A stretch of DNA of 64,000 bases, from contig NZ_JAMQYE010000001.1 of NCBI RefSeq assembly GCF_023721795.1, positions 1,054,001-1,118,000 of the forward strand, read 5' to 3'. Origin of the DNA: Zeimonas sediminis (GTDB lineage Bacteria > Pseudomonadota > Gammaproteobacteria > Burkholderiales > Burkholderiaceae_E). The position numbers and the translations under genes were made by a program. Below the pieces are notes generated by a model. It was not told the origin of the DNA. It did no database searches and saw nothing but the letters and a program-made list of their open reading frames with translations. Positions 37,003 to 45,384 of the stretch are shown here, piece by piece. Each line of letters starts with the position of its first letter. The stretch's first letter is position 1.

Positions 37003-37551
37003 ATGCCCCACATCCGCAGCGAAGACGTCCTGCGCTTCTGGTTCGAGGAACTCACCCCGAAGCAGTGGTGGAGCAAGGACGAAGCGCTCGACGCGCTGAT
37101 CGCCGCGCGCTACTCGGGCCTGCTGGCCAGCGCCTCGCGCTGCGAGCTGTACGAATGGCGGGCAACGCCGCGAGGCCGGCTCGCGGAAGTGATCGTGCTC
37201 GACCAGTTCCCGCGGCAGATCCATCGCGACACGCCGCTCGCCTTCGCCTGCGACCCGCTGGCGCTGGCGCTCGCGCAGGAGGCGGTCGCTCGCGGCGACG
37301 ACGGCGCGCTCACGCCGGTCGAGCGGGTCTTCCTGTACCTGCCCTACATGCACAGCGAGTCAGCCGCGATCCAGAAAGTGTCGGTCGAGCTCTACCGCAA
37401 CAACGGGCTCGCCGACAACCTCGACTTCGCGCTGCGCCACCAGGCGATCGTCGATCGCTTCGGCCGCTATCCGCACCGCAACGAGATCCTCGGGCGCGAG
37501 TCCACGCTCGAGGAGATCGCTTTCCTGAAGGAGCCCGGCTCGCGCTTCTAG
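37003..37551 (+). CDS. DUF924 family protein
   Basis: 182 residues, full length for this family of all-helical, TPR-like cytoplasmic proteins. Conserved segments: VLRFWFEELTPKQWWSKD at the start, VLDQFPRQIHRDTPLAFA and FLYLPYMHSES. No biochemical role is established. It is followed by two LysE exporter genes, perhaps on the same transcript. Confidence 0.88.
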   Translation: MPHIRSEDVLRFWFEELTPKQWWSKDEALDALIAARYSGLLASASRCELYEWRATPRGRLAEVIVLDQFPRQIHRDTPLAFACDPLALALAQEAVARGDDGALTPVERVFLYLPYMHSESAAIQKVSVELYRNNGLADNLDFALRHQAIVDRFGRYPHRNEILGRESTLEEIAFLKEPGSRF

Positions 37552-37593
37552 CGCGGCCGCGCCGCTCGCCTAGCCGCCCACCCGCCCCGACCC

Positions 37594-38220
37594 ATGCCGA
37601 TCGAACCCTGGCTCGCCTTCGTCGCCGCATCGGCGGTGATGCTGGTCATCCCTGGCCCGACGATCCTCACCGTGATCAGCTATTCGATCGCGCACGGCCG
37701 CCGCGCGCGGTGGCCGCTGGTGGCCGCCGTGGCGCTCGGCGACTCCACCGCGCTGGCGCTGTCGCTGCTGGGGCTGGGCGCCTTGCTGGCCGCATCGGCG
37801 TTCTGGTTCACCGTGGTCAAGTGGGTGGGCGGCCTGTACCTGCTCTGGCTGGGGATCAGGCTGCTGCGCACCGGCGCGAGCGGCGCCGAACTGGACAGGC
37901 CCGCCGCGCTCGGCTCGCGCTGGCGCCTGTTCGGCAACACCTGGCTGGTCACCGCGCTGAACCCGAAGGGCATCGTGTTCTTCGTCGCCTTCCTTCCGCA
38001 GTTCATCGACCCCGCCGGCGACCTGGCGCGGCAGCTGTGGATCCTCGCCGCCACGTTCGTGGTGCTGGCCACGCTGAACGCCACGCTGTACGCGGCGTTC
38101 GCCGGAACGGCGGCGGGGCTGCTGAGCTCCCGGCGCGCGCAGCGCGGCTTCAACCTGGCGGGCGGCTCGCTGCTGTCGGTGGCGGGCGTGTGGGCGCTGC
38201 TGGCCCGGCGCGCGGCCTGA
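37594..38220 (+). CDS. LysE/RhtB family amino acid exporter, first paralogue
   Basis: 208 residues with about six membrane segments. The family motif is seen in AVMLVIPGPTILTVISYSIAHG and in NPKGIVFFVAFLPQF. Exports amino acids or related small molecules by proton exchange. Followed directly by a second family member of the same length, suggesting an old tandem duplication. Confidence 0.88.
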   Translation: MPIEPWLAFVAASAVMLVIPGPTILTVISYSIAHGRRARWPLVAAVALGDSTALALSLLGLGALLAASAFWFTVVKWVGGLYLLWLGIRLLRTGASGAELDRPAALGSRWRLFGNTWLVTALNPKGIVFFVAFLPQFIDPAGDLARQLWILAATFVVLATLNATLYAAFAGTAAGLLSSRRAQRGFNLAGGSLLSVAGVWALLARRAA

Positions 38221-38273
38221 TCGCAAGGCGAGGTCCCGAGTGAGCGCAACGAGAGGTCCCGCATGATCGCAAG
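38218..38273. repeat. Short direct repeats between the two LysE genes
   Basis: TGATCGCAAG occurs at 38218-38227 and 38264-38273, and GAGGTCCCG at 38230-38238 and 38253-38261. They fill the 65-base gap between the paralogues and could be the trace of a duplication or slippage event. Confidence 0.45.
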
Positions 38274-38285
38274 CGGAGTCGCAAC

Positions 38286-38912
38286 ATGATCGAAGCCGCG
38301 TGGCTGCTGTTCGTCGCCACCTCGCTGCTGGTGATCGCCACGCCGGGGCAGGACATGATCCTGGTGATGTCGCGTTCGGTGGCGCTCGGGCCGGCGGCCG
38401 GCGTGCTCACCGCGGCCGGCGTCAGCACCGGGCTGGTCGGCCACACGATCCTGGCCGCGCTGGGCCTGGGCGCGATCCTGCGCGCCTCCGAGCTGCTCTT
38501 CGTCGCGCTGAAGCTGGCCGGCGCCGCCTACCTGGTCTGGCTGGGCATCGGCCTGCTGCGCACCCGGGGTGCCGAGCTCGCGCTGCGCGGATCCGCAGCG
38601 CGTCCGCCCGGCAGGCTGTTCGCCGACGGCGCGCTGTCGAACCTCTCGAACCCGAAGATCGCGGTCTTCTACTTCGCCTTCCTGCCGCAGTTCGTGCCGC
38701 CTGGCGCCGCGCACCCCACGCTGTCGATGCTCGCGCTGGGACTCGTCTTCGCCGGCCTCACCTTCCTGGTGAAGGGGCAGGTCGGTCTGTTCGCGGGACT
38801 GCTGTCGGGCTGGCTGCGCGCGCGGCCGCGGACGCTGGTCTGGCTGCACCGCGCGAGCGGCGCCGTGCTGGTGGCGCTGGGGCTCAGGCTGGCGCTGGAG
38901 CCGCGACCGTGA
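38286..38912 (+). CDS. LysE/RhtB family amino acid exporter, second paralogue
   Basis: 208 residues, about six membrane segments; signature LLVIATPGQDMILVMSRSVALG and LSNPKIAVFYFAFLPQF. It is the same length as the preceding exporter but diverged in sequence. Its stop overlaps the GTG start of the TspO gene (GTGA). Confidence 0.88.
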   Translation: MIEAAWLLFVATSLLVIATPGQDMILVMSRSVALGPAAGVLTAAGVSTGLVGHTILAALGLGAILRASELLFVALKLAGAAYLVWLGIGLLRTRGAELALRGSAARPPGRLFADGALSNLSNPKIAVFYFAFLPQFVPPGAAHPTLSMLALGLVFAGLTFLVKGQVGLFAGLLSGWLRARPRTLVWLHRASGAVLVALGLRLALEPRP

Positions 38913-39430
38913 GCGGCGCGAACCTGCGAGCCGAACGCACGCCTTCGGGGCGACGCCGAATCGCGGGCCTCGTCGGCTGGCTTCTGGTCACCTTCGCCGC
39001 CGCCGCGATCGGCGGCATCGCATCGGCGAGCGCCGGCGATTTCTACGCGCGGCTGGTCCGGCCGGACTGGGCGCCACCCGGCTGGCTCTTCGGGCCGGTC
39101 TGGACCGCTCTGTACCTGACGATGGGCATCGCCGCCTGGCTGGTCTGGCGCGAGCGCGGCTTTCGCGGCGCGCCCGCCGCGCTTGCGCTCTACATGATCC
39201 AGCTGGCGGCCAACGCGCTGTGGACCTGGCTGTTCTTCGCCTGGCGGCTGGGCGGAGCGGCCTTCGCGGAGGTGCTGCTGCTCTGGGCGCTGATCCTGGC
39301 CACCGCAGTCGCGTTCTGGCGCGTGCGGCCGCTCGCCGGGGCGCTGCTGCTGCCCTACCTCGGCTGGGTGAGCTTCGCGTGCGCGCTGACCTGGGCGACC
39401 TGGCGGCTCAATCCCGGGCTGCGCGGCTGA
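38909..39430 (+). CDS. tspO: TspO/MBR family protein (tryptophan-rich sensory protein)
   Basis: 173 residues from GTG 38909, which overlaps the exporter stop. Five membrane helices. The family signature is clear: RPDWAPPGWLFGPVWTALY, then NALWTWLFFAWR and LNPGLRG at the end. The N-terminal 25 residues are an extra basic leader. TspO binds tetrapyrroles and is a stress- or redox-related membrane sensor. Confidence 0.9.
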   Translation: MSGANLRAERTPSGRRRIAGLVGWLLVTFAAAAIGGIASASAGDFYARLVRPDWAPPGWLFGPVWTALYLTMGIAAWLVWRERGFRGAPAALALYMIQLAANALWTWLFFAWRLGGAAFAEVLLLWALILATAVAFWRVRPLAGALLLPYLGWVSFACALTWATWRLNPGLRG

Positions 39431-39431
39431 G

Positions 39432-39776
39432 TCAGCCGTGCACCGCCCGAGAATCCTCCGGCGCCTCTTCCCGCTCGCTCTTGCCGTAGTCCCTCAGCAC
39501 CGCCGCCACCCGCAGCCGGTAGTCCGCGAACATCCGCTCGCGGCCTGCGTGCTGGGCCTGCCGGTGCTCCTCCAGCATGCGCCAGCGGCGCACCGCCTCC
39601 TCGTCGCGCCAGAACGAGAGCGACAGCAGCTTGCCCGGGTCGGTCAGGCTCTGGAAACGCTCGATCGACACGAAGCCGTCCGTCTGCTCCAGGCGGCTTC
39701 GCAAGGAAGCGGCCATCGCGAGATAGGCGTCCTTCTGCCCTTCGGCGGGGACGACTTCGAAGATCACTGCGATCAT
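39432..39776 (-). CDS. Antibiotic biosynthesis monooxygenase (ABM) domain protein
   Basis: 114 residues from ATG 39776 (MIAVIFEVVPAEGQKDAYL). A single ferredoxin-like ABM fold: FVSIERFQSLTDPGKLLSLS and FWRDEEAVRRWRMLEEHRQAQ. Such small proteins are heme- or quinol-type oxygenases or have unknown roles. Convergent with tspO (1 base apart) and divergent from the cupin gene. Confidence 0.8.
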   Translation of the reverse strand: MIAVIFEVVPAEGQKDAYLAMAASLRSRLEQTDGFVSIERFQSLTDPGKLLSLSFWRDEEAVRRWRMLEEHRQAQHAGRERMFADYRLRVAAVLRDYGKSEREEAPEDSRAVHG

Positions 39777-39850
39777 GGCGGCTGTCCTCCGTGTTCGCCT
39801 GCCCGCGGCAGGTACCATCGCGCCGTCAGCCTAGCGCGATACGAGCGGCC

Positions 39851-40162
39851 ATGAAAATCATCCGCAGCAGGACCTTCACCGCCGACCGCCCCTGGGGCGC
39901 GCTGGACATCGCCTGCATGAACGGCATCACCACGCGCCTGCACTGGACCGACCAGCCCTACCGCTGGCACGTCAACGACGGCGAGGAGGTGTTCGCGGTA
40001 CTCGATGGCAGGGTCGAGATGCGCTACCGGGAGAACGGCGAGGAGCGCTCGACCGTGCTGGAAACCGGCGACGTCTTCCACGCCACGGTGGGCACCGAGC
40101 ACGTCGCGCATCCGATCGGCGTGGCGCGGATCCTGGTGGTGGAGCAGGCAGGGAGCGTCTGA
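39851..40162 (+). CDS. Small cupin-domain protein
   Basis: 103 residues from ATG 39851. One cupin barrel: TDQPYRWHVNDGEEVFAVLDG is motif 1 (H and E metal positions) and GDVFHATVGTEHVAHP motif 2. Probably binds a metal ion; substrate unknown. Divergent from the ABM gene. Confidence 0.8.
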   Translation: MKIIRSRTFTADRPWGALDIACMNGITTRLHWTDQPYRWHVNDGEEVFAVLDGRVEMRYRENGEERSTVLETGDVFHATVGTEHVAHPIGVARILVVEQAGSV

Positions 40163-40289
40163 GCGCTTCCGGCGAGCCGCCGTCGCCGCCGCCGGCAGGC
40201 CGCTCGGGCCCGACGGCCGGCGCGCCAGCCGGCATCTCCTCGTGCGAGCATCGGCGCATCCCGTCGCAAGAAGAAGCGGAGGTGCCGTC

Positions 40290-40517
40290 ATGTCTCTGGA
40301 AGACATCTGGTACGAGTCCTCGCCCTACGTCTACCTGATCGCCGGCATCCTGGTGCTGGCCTCGGCCGAGAGCGGCCTCGCGATCGCGAGCGCCCTGCTG
40401 CTGCTGGTCGCGTCCGGCACGATCCTGCGGCTGCGATGGGTGCACCGGCGCGGCAGGGCCGCGGCCCGGACGAAGGCCGGGCGGGCCCGCGCCGCGCGGC
40501 CCGGCAGCGCGAGGTGA
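40290..40517 (+). CDS. Small membrane protein of unknown function
   Basis: 75 residues, ATG 40290 with GGAGG seven bases upstream. One or two hydrophobic helices (about 13-47, YVYLIAGILVLASAESG then LAIASALLLLVASGTIL), followed by a strongly basic tail of about 28 residues rich in Arg and Ala. The start MSLEDIWYESSPY is acidic and aromatic. No family recognised. Confidence 0.6.
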   Translation: MSLEDIWYESSPYVYLIAGILVLASAESGLAIASALLLLVASGTILRLRWVHRRGRAAARTKAGRARAARPGSAR

Positions 40518-40554
40518 TGCGGGCGTCCCGACGACGCCGGCCTCGAGGCCTGCG

Positions 40555-41217
40555 TCAGGCCTTCTTGTACACGTTCAGCTGCAGCCGCTCGCGCTCGATC
40601 GCGGCAGCGATCGGCGCCGCCTCGGCCACCCGCTGCACGTGCGACCACAGCTTCGGCAGCGACTCGGGATCGATGCCGGCGTAGCCGCCCCAGCGAAGCA
40701 ACGTCAGCGCGTAGGCGTCCAGGAAGGACACCCGGTCGCCGAGCAGGAAGGGCGTGCCGGCCTGCTCGACCATGTGCTCGATCCGGCCGAGGTGGCGGCG
40801 GTACTGCTCGATCGCGTGCGCCTTCACCGAGGCCTGCGCCGCCTCGTCGCCGGTGAACTTGTTCGGCATGAACACGTGGGTGAAGGTCGGGTGCACCGTG
40901 TTGTTCATCCAGCACAGCCGCGACATCGCCTGCGCTCGCGCCCACGGGTCGGCCGGCAGCAGGCCGGCCTGCGGGAAACTGCGGTCGATCCAGTCGCAGA
41001 TCGCCACGATCTGCGACAGCGGGTGGCCGTCGACCTTCAGCACCGGCACCAGTCCCTCGGGGTTCATCGCCAGGTACTCGGGCGTCTTGTGCTCGCCCTT
41101 GTGCAGCTTGATCAGGTGCGGCGTGAAGTCCTGGCCGCAGGCCGCCTTGACCAGCTCCAGGCCGGCGTGCGGCACGAAGGAGCAGGCGCCGGGCGCGAAG
41201 TAAAGCTCGATCTGCAT
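40555..41217 (-). CDS. Glutathione S-transferase, beta-class-like
   Basis: 220 residues from ATG 41217. The thioredoxin-like N-domain has IELYFAPGACSFVPH, with Cys12/Ser13 at the place of the catalytic Cys of beta-class GSTs, and NPEGLVPVL, the cis-Pro glutathione site. The C-domain is all-helical, with FLLGDRVSFLDAYALTLLRW. Conjugates glutathione to electrophiles or acts as a thiol-disulfide enzyme. Divergent from the RraA-like gene. Confidence 0.9.
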   Translation of the reverse strand: MQIELYFAPGACSFVPHAGLELVKAACGQDFTPHLIKLHKGEHKTPEYLAMNPEGLVPVLKVDGHPLSQIVAICDWIDRSFPQAGLLPADPWARAQAMSRLCWMNNTVHPTFTHVFMPNKFTGDEAAQASVKAHAIEQYRRHLGRIEHMVEQAGTPFLLGDRVSFLDAYALTLLRWGGYAGIDPESLPKLWSHVQRVAEAAPIAAAIERERLQLNVYKKA

Positions 41218-41439
41218 CGGGTTCTCCTCGAAGAAGCGGTTCGTCGCGTGGATGGCTCGTTCGGCGGAATTCTCGCAGATCGCCGGATCCCTCACGGCTA
41301 GCGGACGCTACGCCCGGCCCGCCCCTCCCGACCGCGCTCCCTTTCCGCCTGCCGCAGCCCCGCGCCTTCCGCGGTACGATCGCGCACCTGGGCGCTGCGC
41401 GACGCGCGCGGCCACGACAACCCGCATCCGAGACGAGAG

Positions 41440-42144
41440 ATGACCCTGCCCGCCGACCTGCGCGACACGCTCGCCAAGATCACCACCGCCACGCTGACCA
41501 CCGTGCTGCTCAAGAAGGGCCTGCGCAACGTCTGGCTGCGCGGCACCCGGCCGCTGAAGCCCGGCCAGCCGCGGCTGGTCGGCCGCGCCTTCACGCTGCG
41601 CTTCGTGCCGGCGCGCGAGGACCTGGCCACGCCCGAGTCCTGGTCGTCGCCGATCTCGACCCGCGCCGCGATCGAGGCGATGCCCGAGGGCTGCATCGCG
41701 GTGGTCGACGCGATGGGCGTGACCGACGCCGGCATCTTCGGCGACATCCTGTGCGCCCGCATGGCCAAACGCGGCGTCGCCGGCCTGGTGACCGACGGCG
41801 TCGTGCGCGACGTGGCCGGCGTGCTGGGCACCGGCCTGCCGGTGTGGTGCCAGGGCGCCGCGGCGCCGCCGTCGGTGGCGGGGCTCACCTTCGTGGCCTG
41901 GCAGCAGCCGATCGCCTGCGGCGGCGTGGCGGTGTTCCCCGACGACGTGATCGTGGTCGACGACGACGGCGCGGTGCTGATCCCGGCCGCGCTGGTCGAC
42001 GAGGTCGTGAAGGTCGCGGTCGAGCAGGAGCGTCTCGAGGCCTGGATCATGCGCGAGGTCGAGAACGGCGCGGCGCTGCCCGGCCTGTACCCGCCGAACG
42101 CCGAGAACAAGGCGCGCTACGAGGCGTCGAAGAAGGCCGGGTGA
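41440..42144 (+). CDS. RraA-like protein / HMG (4-carboxy-4-hydroxy-2-oxoadipate) aldolase family
   Basis: 234 residues. Members either inhibit RNase E or are divalent-metal aldolases of 4-hydroxy-4-methyl-2-oxoglutarate. The aldolase-type motif is TDGVVRDVAGVLGTGLPVW, with the Arg-Asp pair, and DDVIVVDDDGAVLIPAALV follows. A pca-type aromatic pathway is present in this window, which favours aldolase, but this gene is 27 kb from it. Its stop overlaps the next gene (GTGA). Confidence 0.82.
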   Translation: MTLPADLRDTLAKITTATLTTVLLKKGLRNVWLRGTRPLKPGQPRLVGRAFTLRFVPAREDLATPESWSSPISTRAAIEAMPEGCIAVVDAMGVTDAGIFGDILCARMAKRGVAGLVTDGVVRDVAGVLGTGLPVWCQGAAAPPSVAGLTFVAWQQPIACGGVAVFPDDVIVVDDDGAVLIPAALVDEVVKVAVEQERLEAWIMREVENGAALPGLYPPNAENKARYEASKKAG

Positions 42145-43529
42145 CCCAGGAACGCTTCGACGGCGTCGTCGTCGTCGGCGCCGGCCCCGCCGGCCTGATG
42201 GCGGCCGAGACCGTCGCGGCGGCCGGGCTGCCGGTCGAGGTGTTCGACGCGATGCCCTCGGCCGGCCGCAAGTTCCTGCTGGCCGGCCGCGGCGGCCTGA
42301 ACATCACGCACTCCGAGCCGATCGGCCCCTTCCTGTCGCGCTACGGCGAGCGCGCGCCCTGGATCGCGCCGATGATCGAGGCCTTCGGGCCCGATGCGCT
42401 GCGCGACTGGGTGCACGCGCTCGGCATCGCCACCTTCGTGGGCAGCTCGGGCCGCGTGTTCCCGAAGGAGATGAAGGCTGCGCCGCTGCTGCGCGCGTGG
42501 CTGCATCGCCTGCGCGCCTCGGGCGTGCGCTTCCGGATGCGGCACCGGTGGACCGGCTGGGCGGGCCGGACATCCGAGGCCGAAGCCGCACCCGCCCTGC
42601 GCTTCGACACGCCTCAGGGCCCGCTCGCGGTCCGCGCCCGCGCCGTGGTGCTCGCGCTCGGCGGCGCGAGTTGGGCGCGTCTCGGCTCGGACGGCGCCTG
42701 GGTCGCGCCGCTTCGCGAGCTCGGCGTGCCGGTCGCGGCGCTGCGACCGGCCAACTGCGGCTTCGACCTCGGCAGGCTGGCCTGGCGCGACGCGCCGGGC
42801 TGGTCGCCGCACTTCGTCGAGCGCTTCGCCGGGCAGCCGCTGAAGACGGTCGCGGCCAGGATCGCGGACGCGACGCAAGCCGACTTGGAGGTGAGGCATG
42901 GCAGTGTCGACGCGCCCGCCGCCCTGCCCGCGCGCGAGGCCGGCTGGCGCACCGGCGACTTCGTGATCACCGACACCGGCGTCGAGGGCACGCTGGTCTA
43001 CGCGCTGTCCGCGGCGCTGCGCAACGCGATCGACGCGAAGGGGAGCACGACCCTGCTCGTGGACCTGGCCCCCGGCCGCAGTCGCGAGCGGCTCGCCGCG
43101 GACCTGGGCAGGCCGCGCGGCGGCAAGTCGCTCGCCAATCACCTGCGCGCCCGCGCCGGACTCGACGGCACGAAGGCCGCGCTGCTGCGCGAAGTCCTCG
43201 GCCCCGAGCGGCTGGCGGCGCTCGTCGCCGAGCCGGCGCGACTGGCCGACGCGATCAAGGCCCTGCCGCTGCCGCTCGCGTCGCCGCGGCCGATCGACGA
43301 GGCGATCAGCACCGCGGGTGGCGTGCGCTTCGAGGCGCTCGACGACGCGCTGATGCTTCGCGACGCGCCCGGCGTGTTCTGCGCCGGCGAGATGCTCGAC
43401 TGGGAGGCGCCGACCGGCGGCTACCTGCTGACCGCCTGCTTCGCGAGCGGCCGCGTGGCGGGACTCGGCGCTGCCCGTTTTCTCCAGCCGCGGGCGGGCG
43501 GGCCCTCGCCCGCGCCGGCGGCCGGCTGA
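42141..43529 (+). CDS. HI0933/YhiN-like flavoprotein (TIGR03862 type)
   Basis: 462 residues from GTG 42141, overlapping the upstream stop. FAD site [20 protein letters not shown]; family hallmarks AGRKFLLAGRGGLNITHSEP, SSGRVFPKEMKAAPLLRAW, SWARLGSDG and a C-terminal FCAGEMLDWEAPTGGYLL. The family consists of NAD(P)/FAD-dependent proteins of uncertain function. Translationally coupled to the RraA-like gene. Confidence 0.88.
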   Translation: MTQERFDGVVVVGAGPAGLMAAETVAAAGLPVEVFDAMPSAGRKFLLAGRGGLNITHSEPIGPFLSRYGERAPWIAPMIEAFGPDALRDWVHALGIATFVGSSGRVFPKEMKAAPLLRAWLHRLRASGVRFRMRHRWTGWAGRTSEAEAAPALRFDTPQGPLAVRARAVVLALGGASWARLGSDGAWVAPLRELGVPVAALRPANCGFDLGRLAWRDAPGWSPHFVERFAGQPLKTVAARIADATQADLEVRHGSVDAPAALPAREAGWRTGDFVITDTGVEGTLVYALSAALRNAIDAKGSTTLLVDLAPGRSRERLAADLGRPRGGKSLANHLRARAGLDGTKAALLREVLGPERLAALVAEPARLADAIKALPLPLASPRPIDEAISTAGGVRFEALDDALMLRDAPGVFCAGEMLDWEAPTGGYLLTACFASGRVAGLGAARFLQPRAGGPSPAPAAG

Positions 43530-43558
43530 GGACCTGCGCAGGCAGGCGCCTCCGCGCG

Positions 43559-44317
43559 TCAGCCCGGCGACTGGAAGCCGCCCCGCCGGTAGGTCAGCAC
43601 CAGCGTGTCGCGGTGCGGCTCGGGGCCGTCGGGCTGGATCGGCGTGCTCTCGTGGATCATCCGCGCGTCGTCGAGCAGCACCGCGCTCCACGGCTCGCTC
43701 ATCACGAAGCGGATGCCGCGCGGGCCGTCGGCCTCGAACACGCGCGTCTCGCCGCCGCGCACGTCGCTGCGCTCGACCAGGATCACCGCCACGTAGTCGA
43801 CGCCGTCGCGGTGCGCGCCTTCGGGCGTGGGCCTTCCGACGCCGTCGGACGTGTCGATCCGGAACTGGTGGGCCTCGATGAACCATCGATCGGGCGGCTC
43901 GCGGCCGGCATCGAGCTCGGCCCGCGCGAACAGCCCGCCCAGCGCGACGAGCAGGCGCCGCCACGCCGGGTCCTGGCAGACCTTCGCCTCGACAGGGTCG
44001 AACATCCGCTCGATGCCGCCGTGCAGCGCGTTGTAGTCGACCGGCTGCCAGTGCGCGCGATGCGGCACCTGCTCCAGGCCGCCGGAAGCCGTGTCGTGCA
44101 CGAAACAGCTGTGCCGCCGGCGGCGATAGCGGCCACCGTCGCGCAGCCACCCGTCCGGTGGCAACCGGTTCCAGGTCGGCGCCAGCCTGGCGGCGTCGGC
44201 GCCGCCGAGAGCGGCCAGCCCCATCAGCTGCGCCGGCGCCAGGCGCGCGAAACCCTGCCTCGCGATCGTTTCTGCCGGCCTCTCGCCAGCGAGCGTCCAG
44301 TCGCCCGAATCCGTCAT
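43559..44317 (-). CDS. 2-oxoglutarate/Fe(II)-dependent dioxygenase family protein
   Basis: 252 residues from ATG 44317. It resembles the 2OG-Fe dioxygenase family that includes BsmA and L-isoleucine hydroxylases: iron ligands in GAHRDGVDYVAV (HxD) and the distal His in ARMIHESTPI; Arg in PHRDTLVLTYRRGGF probably holds 2-oxoglutarate. Substrate unknown, perhaps a free amino acid. Divergent from panC. Confidence 0.78.
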   Translation of the reverse strand: MTDSGDWTLAGERPAETIARQGFARLAPAQLMGLAALGGADAARLAPTWNRLPPDGWLRDGGRYRRRRHSCFVHDTASGGLEQVPHRAHWQPVDYNALHGGIERMFDPVEAKVCQDPAWRRLLVALGGLFARAELDAGREPPDRWFIEAHQFRIDTSDGVGRPTPEGAHRDGVDYVAVILVERSDVRGGETRVFEADGPRGIRFVMSEPWSAVLLDDARMIHESTPIQPDGPEPHRDTLVLTYRRGGFQSPG

Positions 44318-44343
44318 CTCGCCCTCGTCGATGCGGAGGATTG

Positions 44344-44349
44344 TAGACT
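44344..44349 (+). promoter_or_regulatory. Candidate -10 (TAGACT) for panC
   Basis: TAGACT preceded by TTG (TTGTAGACT), 75 bases upstream of the panC ATG. Confidence 0.3.
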
Positions 44350-44424
44350 CGTGCCCCCACCGCCTTACGTCGCGCCGGCCCCGCCTGCCGCGGCGCAAGC
44401 GGCCCGACCCGAACGGAGCGAGCG

Positions 44425-45315
44425 ATGCAGATTGCCGAAACGATTGCCGCGATGCGCGACGCGCTGGTCGCGCCGGTTCGGGCCGGCGCCGCGGTCGGGC
44501 TGGTCCCGACGATGGGCAACCTGCACGACGGCCACCTGGCACTGGTGCGCGAGGCGCGGCGCCGCGTCGGCGACCAGGGCCTTGTCGCGGCCAGCATCTT
44601 CGTGAACCGCCTGCAGTTCGGCGCCGGCGAGGACTTCGACAAGTACCCGCGCACCTTCGAGCGCGACTGCGCGCTGCTGCGCGAGGCCGGCTGCGACCTG
44701 CTGTTTGCGCCCGACGAGCGCGCGATGTACCCGGAGCCGCAGACCTTCCAGGTGGTGCCCGACCCTGCGCTGTCGGGCATCCTGGAAGGCGGCGCCCGCA
44801 CCGGCCACTTCGACGGCGTGTGCACCGTGGTGATGAAGCTGTTCGCGATCTGTTCGCCGACGCTCGCGGTCTTCGGCAAGAAGGACTACCAGCAGCTGAT
44901 GCTGATCCGTCGCATGGTCGCGCAGTTCGCGCTGCCGATCGAGATCGTCGCGCACGACACGGTGCGCGACGCGGACGGGCTCGCGATGAGCTCTCGCAAC
45001 GGCTACCTGACGCCGGCCGAGCGGGCCGAGGCGCCGGCGCTGAACCGGGCGCTGGCCGCGCTGGTCGAGGCGGTCCGCGCGGCCCGTGCGGATGCGAAGA
45101 ATCCGCCCTTCGGCCTCGAAGCGCTCGCCGCGCTGGAAGACGCCGCGCTGGCCGGACTGCGCGCGCGCGGCTGGCAGCCCGACTACCTGACCGTGCGCCG
45201 GCGGCGCGACCTGCTGGCGCCCTCGCCCGCGGAGCTTGCCGGCGCCGAGCCGCTGGTGGCGCTCGGCGCGGCCCGGCTCGGCGCGCCGCGCCTGCTCGAC
45301 AACATCGAGGTCTGA
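44425..45315 (+). CDS. panC: Pantothenate synthetase (pantoate-beta-alanine ligase)
   Basis: 296 residues. Joins pantoate and beta-alanine with ATP in coenzyme A synthesis. The nucleotidyltransferase motifs are complete: [62 protein letters not shown] and AMSSRNGYL. Cytoplasmic dimer. It stands alone, without panB or panD, and is closed by a strong stem-loop 16 bases after the stop. Confidence 0.96.
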   Translation: MQIAETIAAMRDALVAPVRAGAAVGLVPTMGNLHDGHLALVREARRRVGDQGLVAASIFVNRLQFGAGEDFDKYPRTFERDCALLREAGCDLLFAPDERAMYPEPQTFQVVPDPALSGILEGGARTGHFDGVCTVVMKLFAICSPTLAVFGKKDYQQLMLIRRMVAQFALPIEIVAHDTVRDADGLAMSSRNGYLTPAERAEAPALNRALAALVEAVRAARADAKNPPFGLEALAALEDAALAGLRARGWQPDYLTVRRRRDLLAPSPAELAGAEPLVALGAARLGAPRLLDNIEV

Positions 45316-45331
45316 GCGGGCGCCCCGGGCA

Positions 45332-45353
45332 GTGCTTGACGCCCGTCAAGCAC
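45332..45353 (+). terminator. Stem-loop after panC
   Basis: GTGCTTGACG-CC-CGTCAAGCAC, a perfect 10-base stem, lies between the panC stop and the lipoprotein start. No U tract follows; a terminator or a palindromic operator are both possible. Confidence 0.5.
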
Positions 45354-45384
45354 CCGAGGCCGTCGCGCGCGCAGAGTCTCCCGG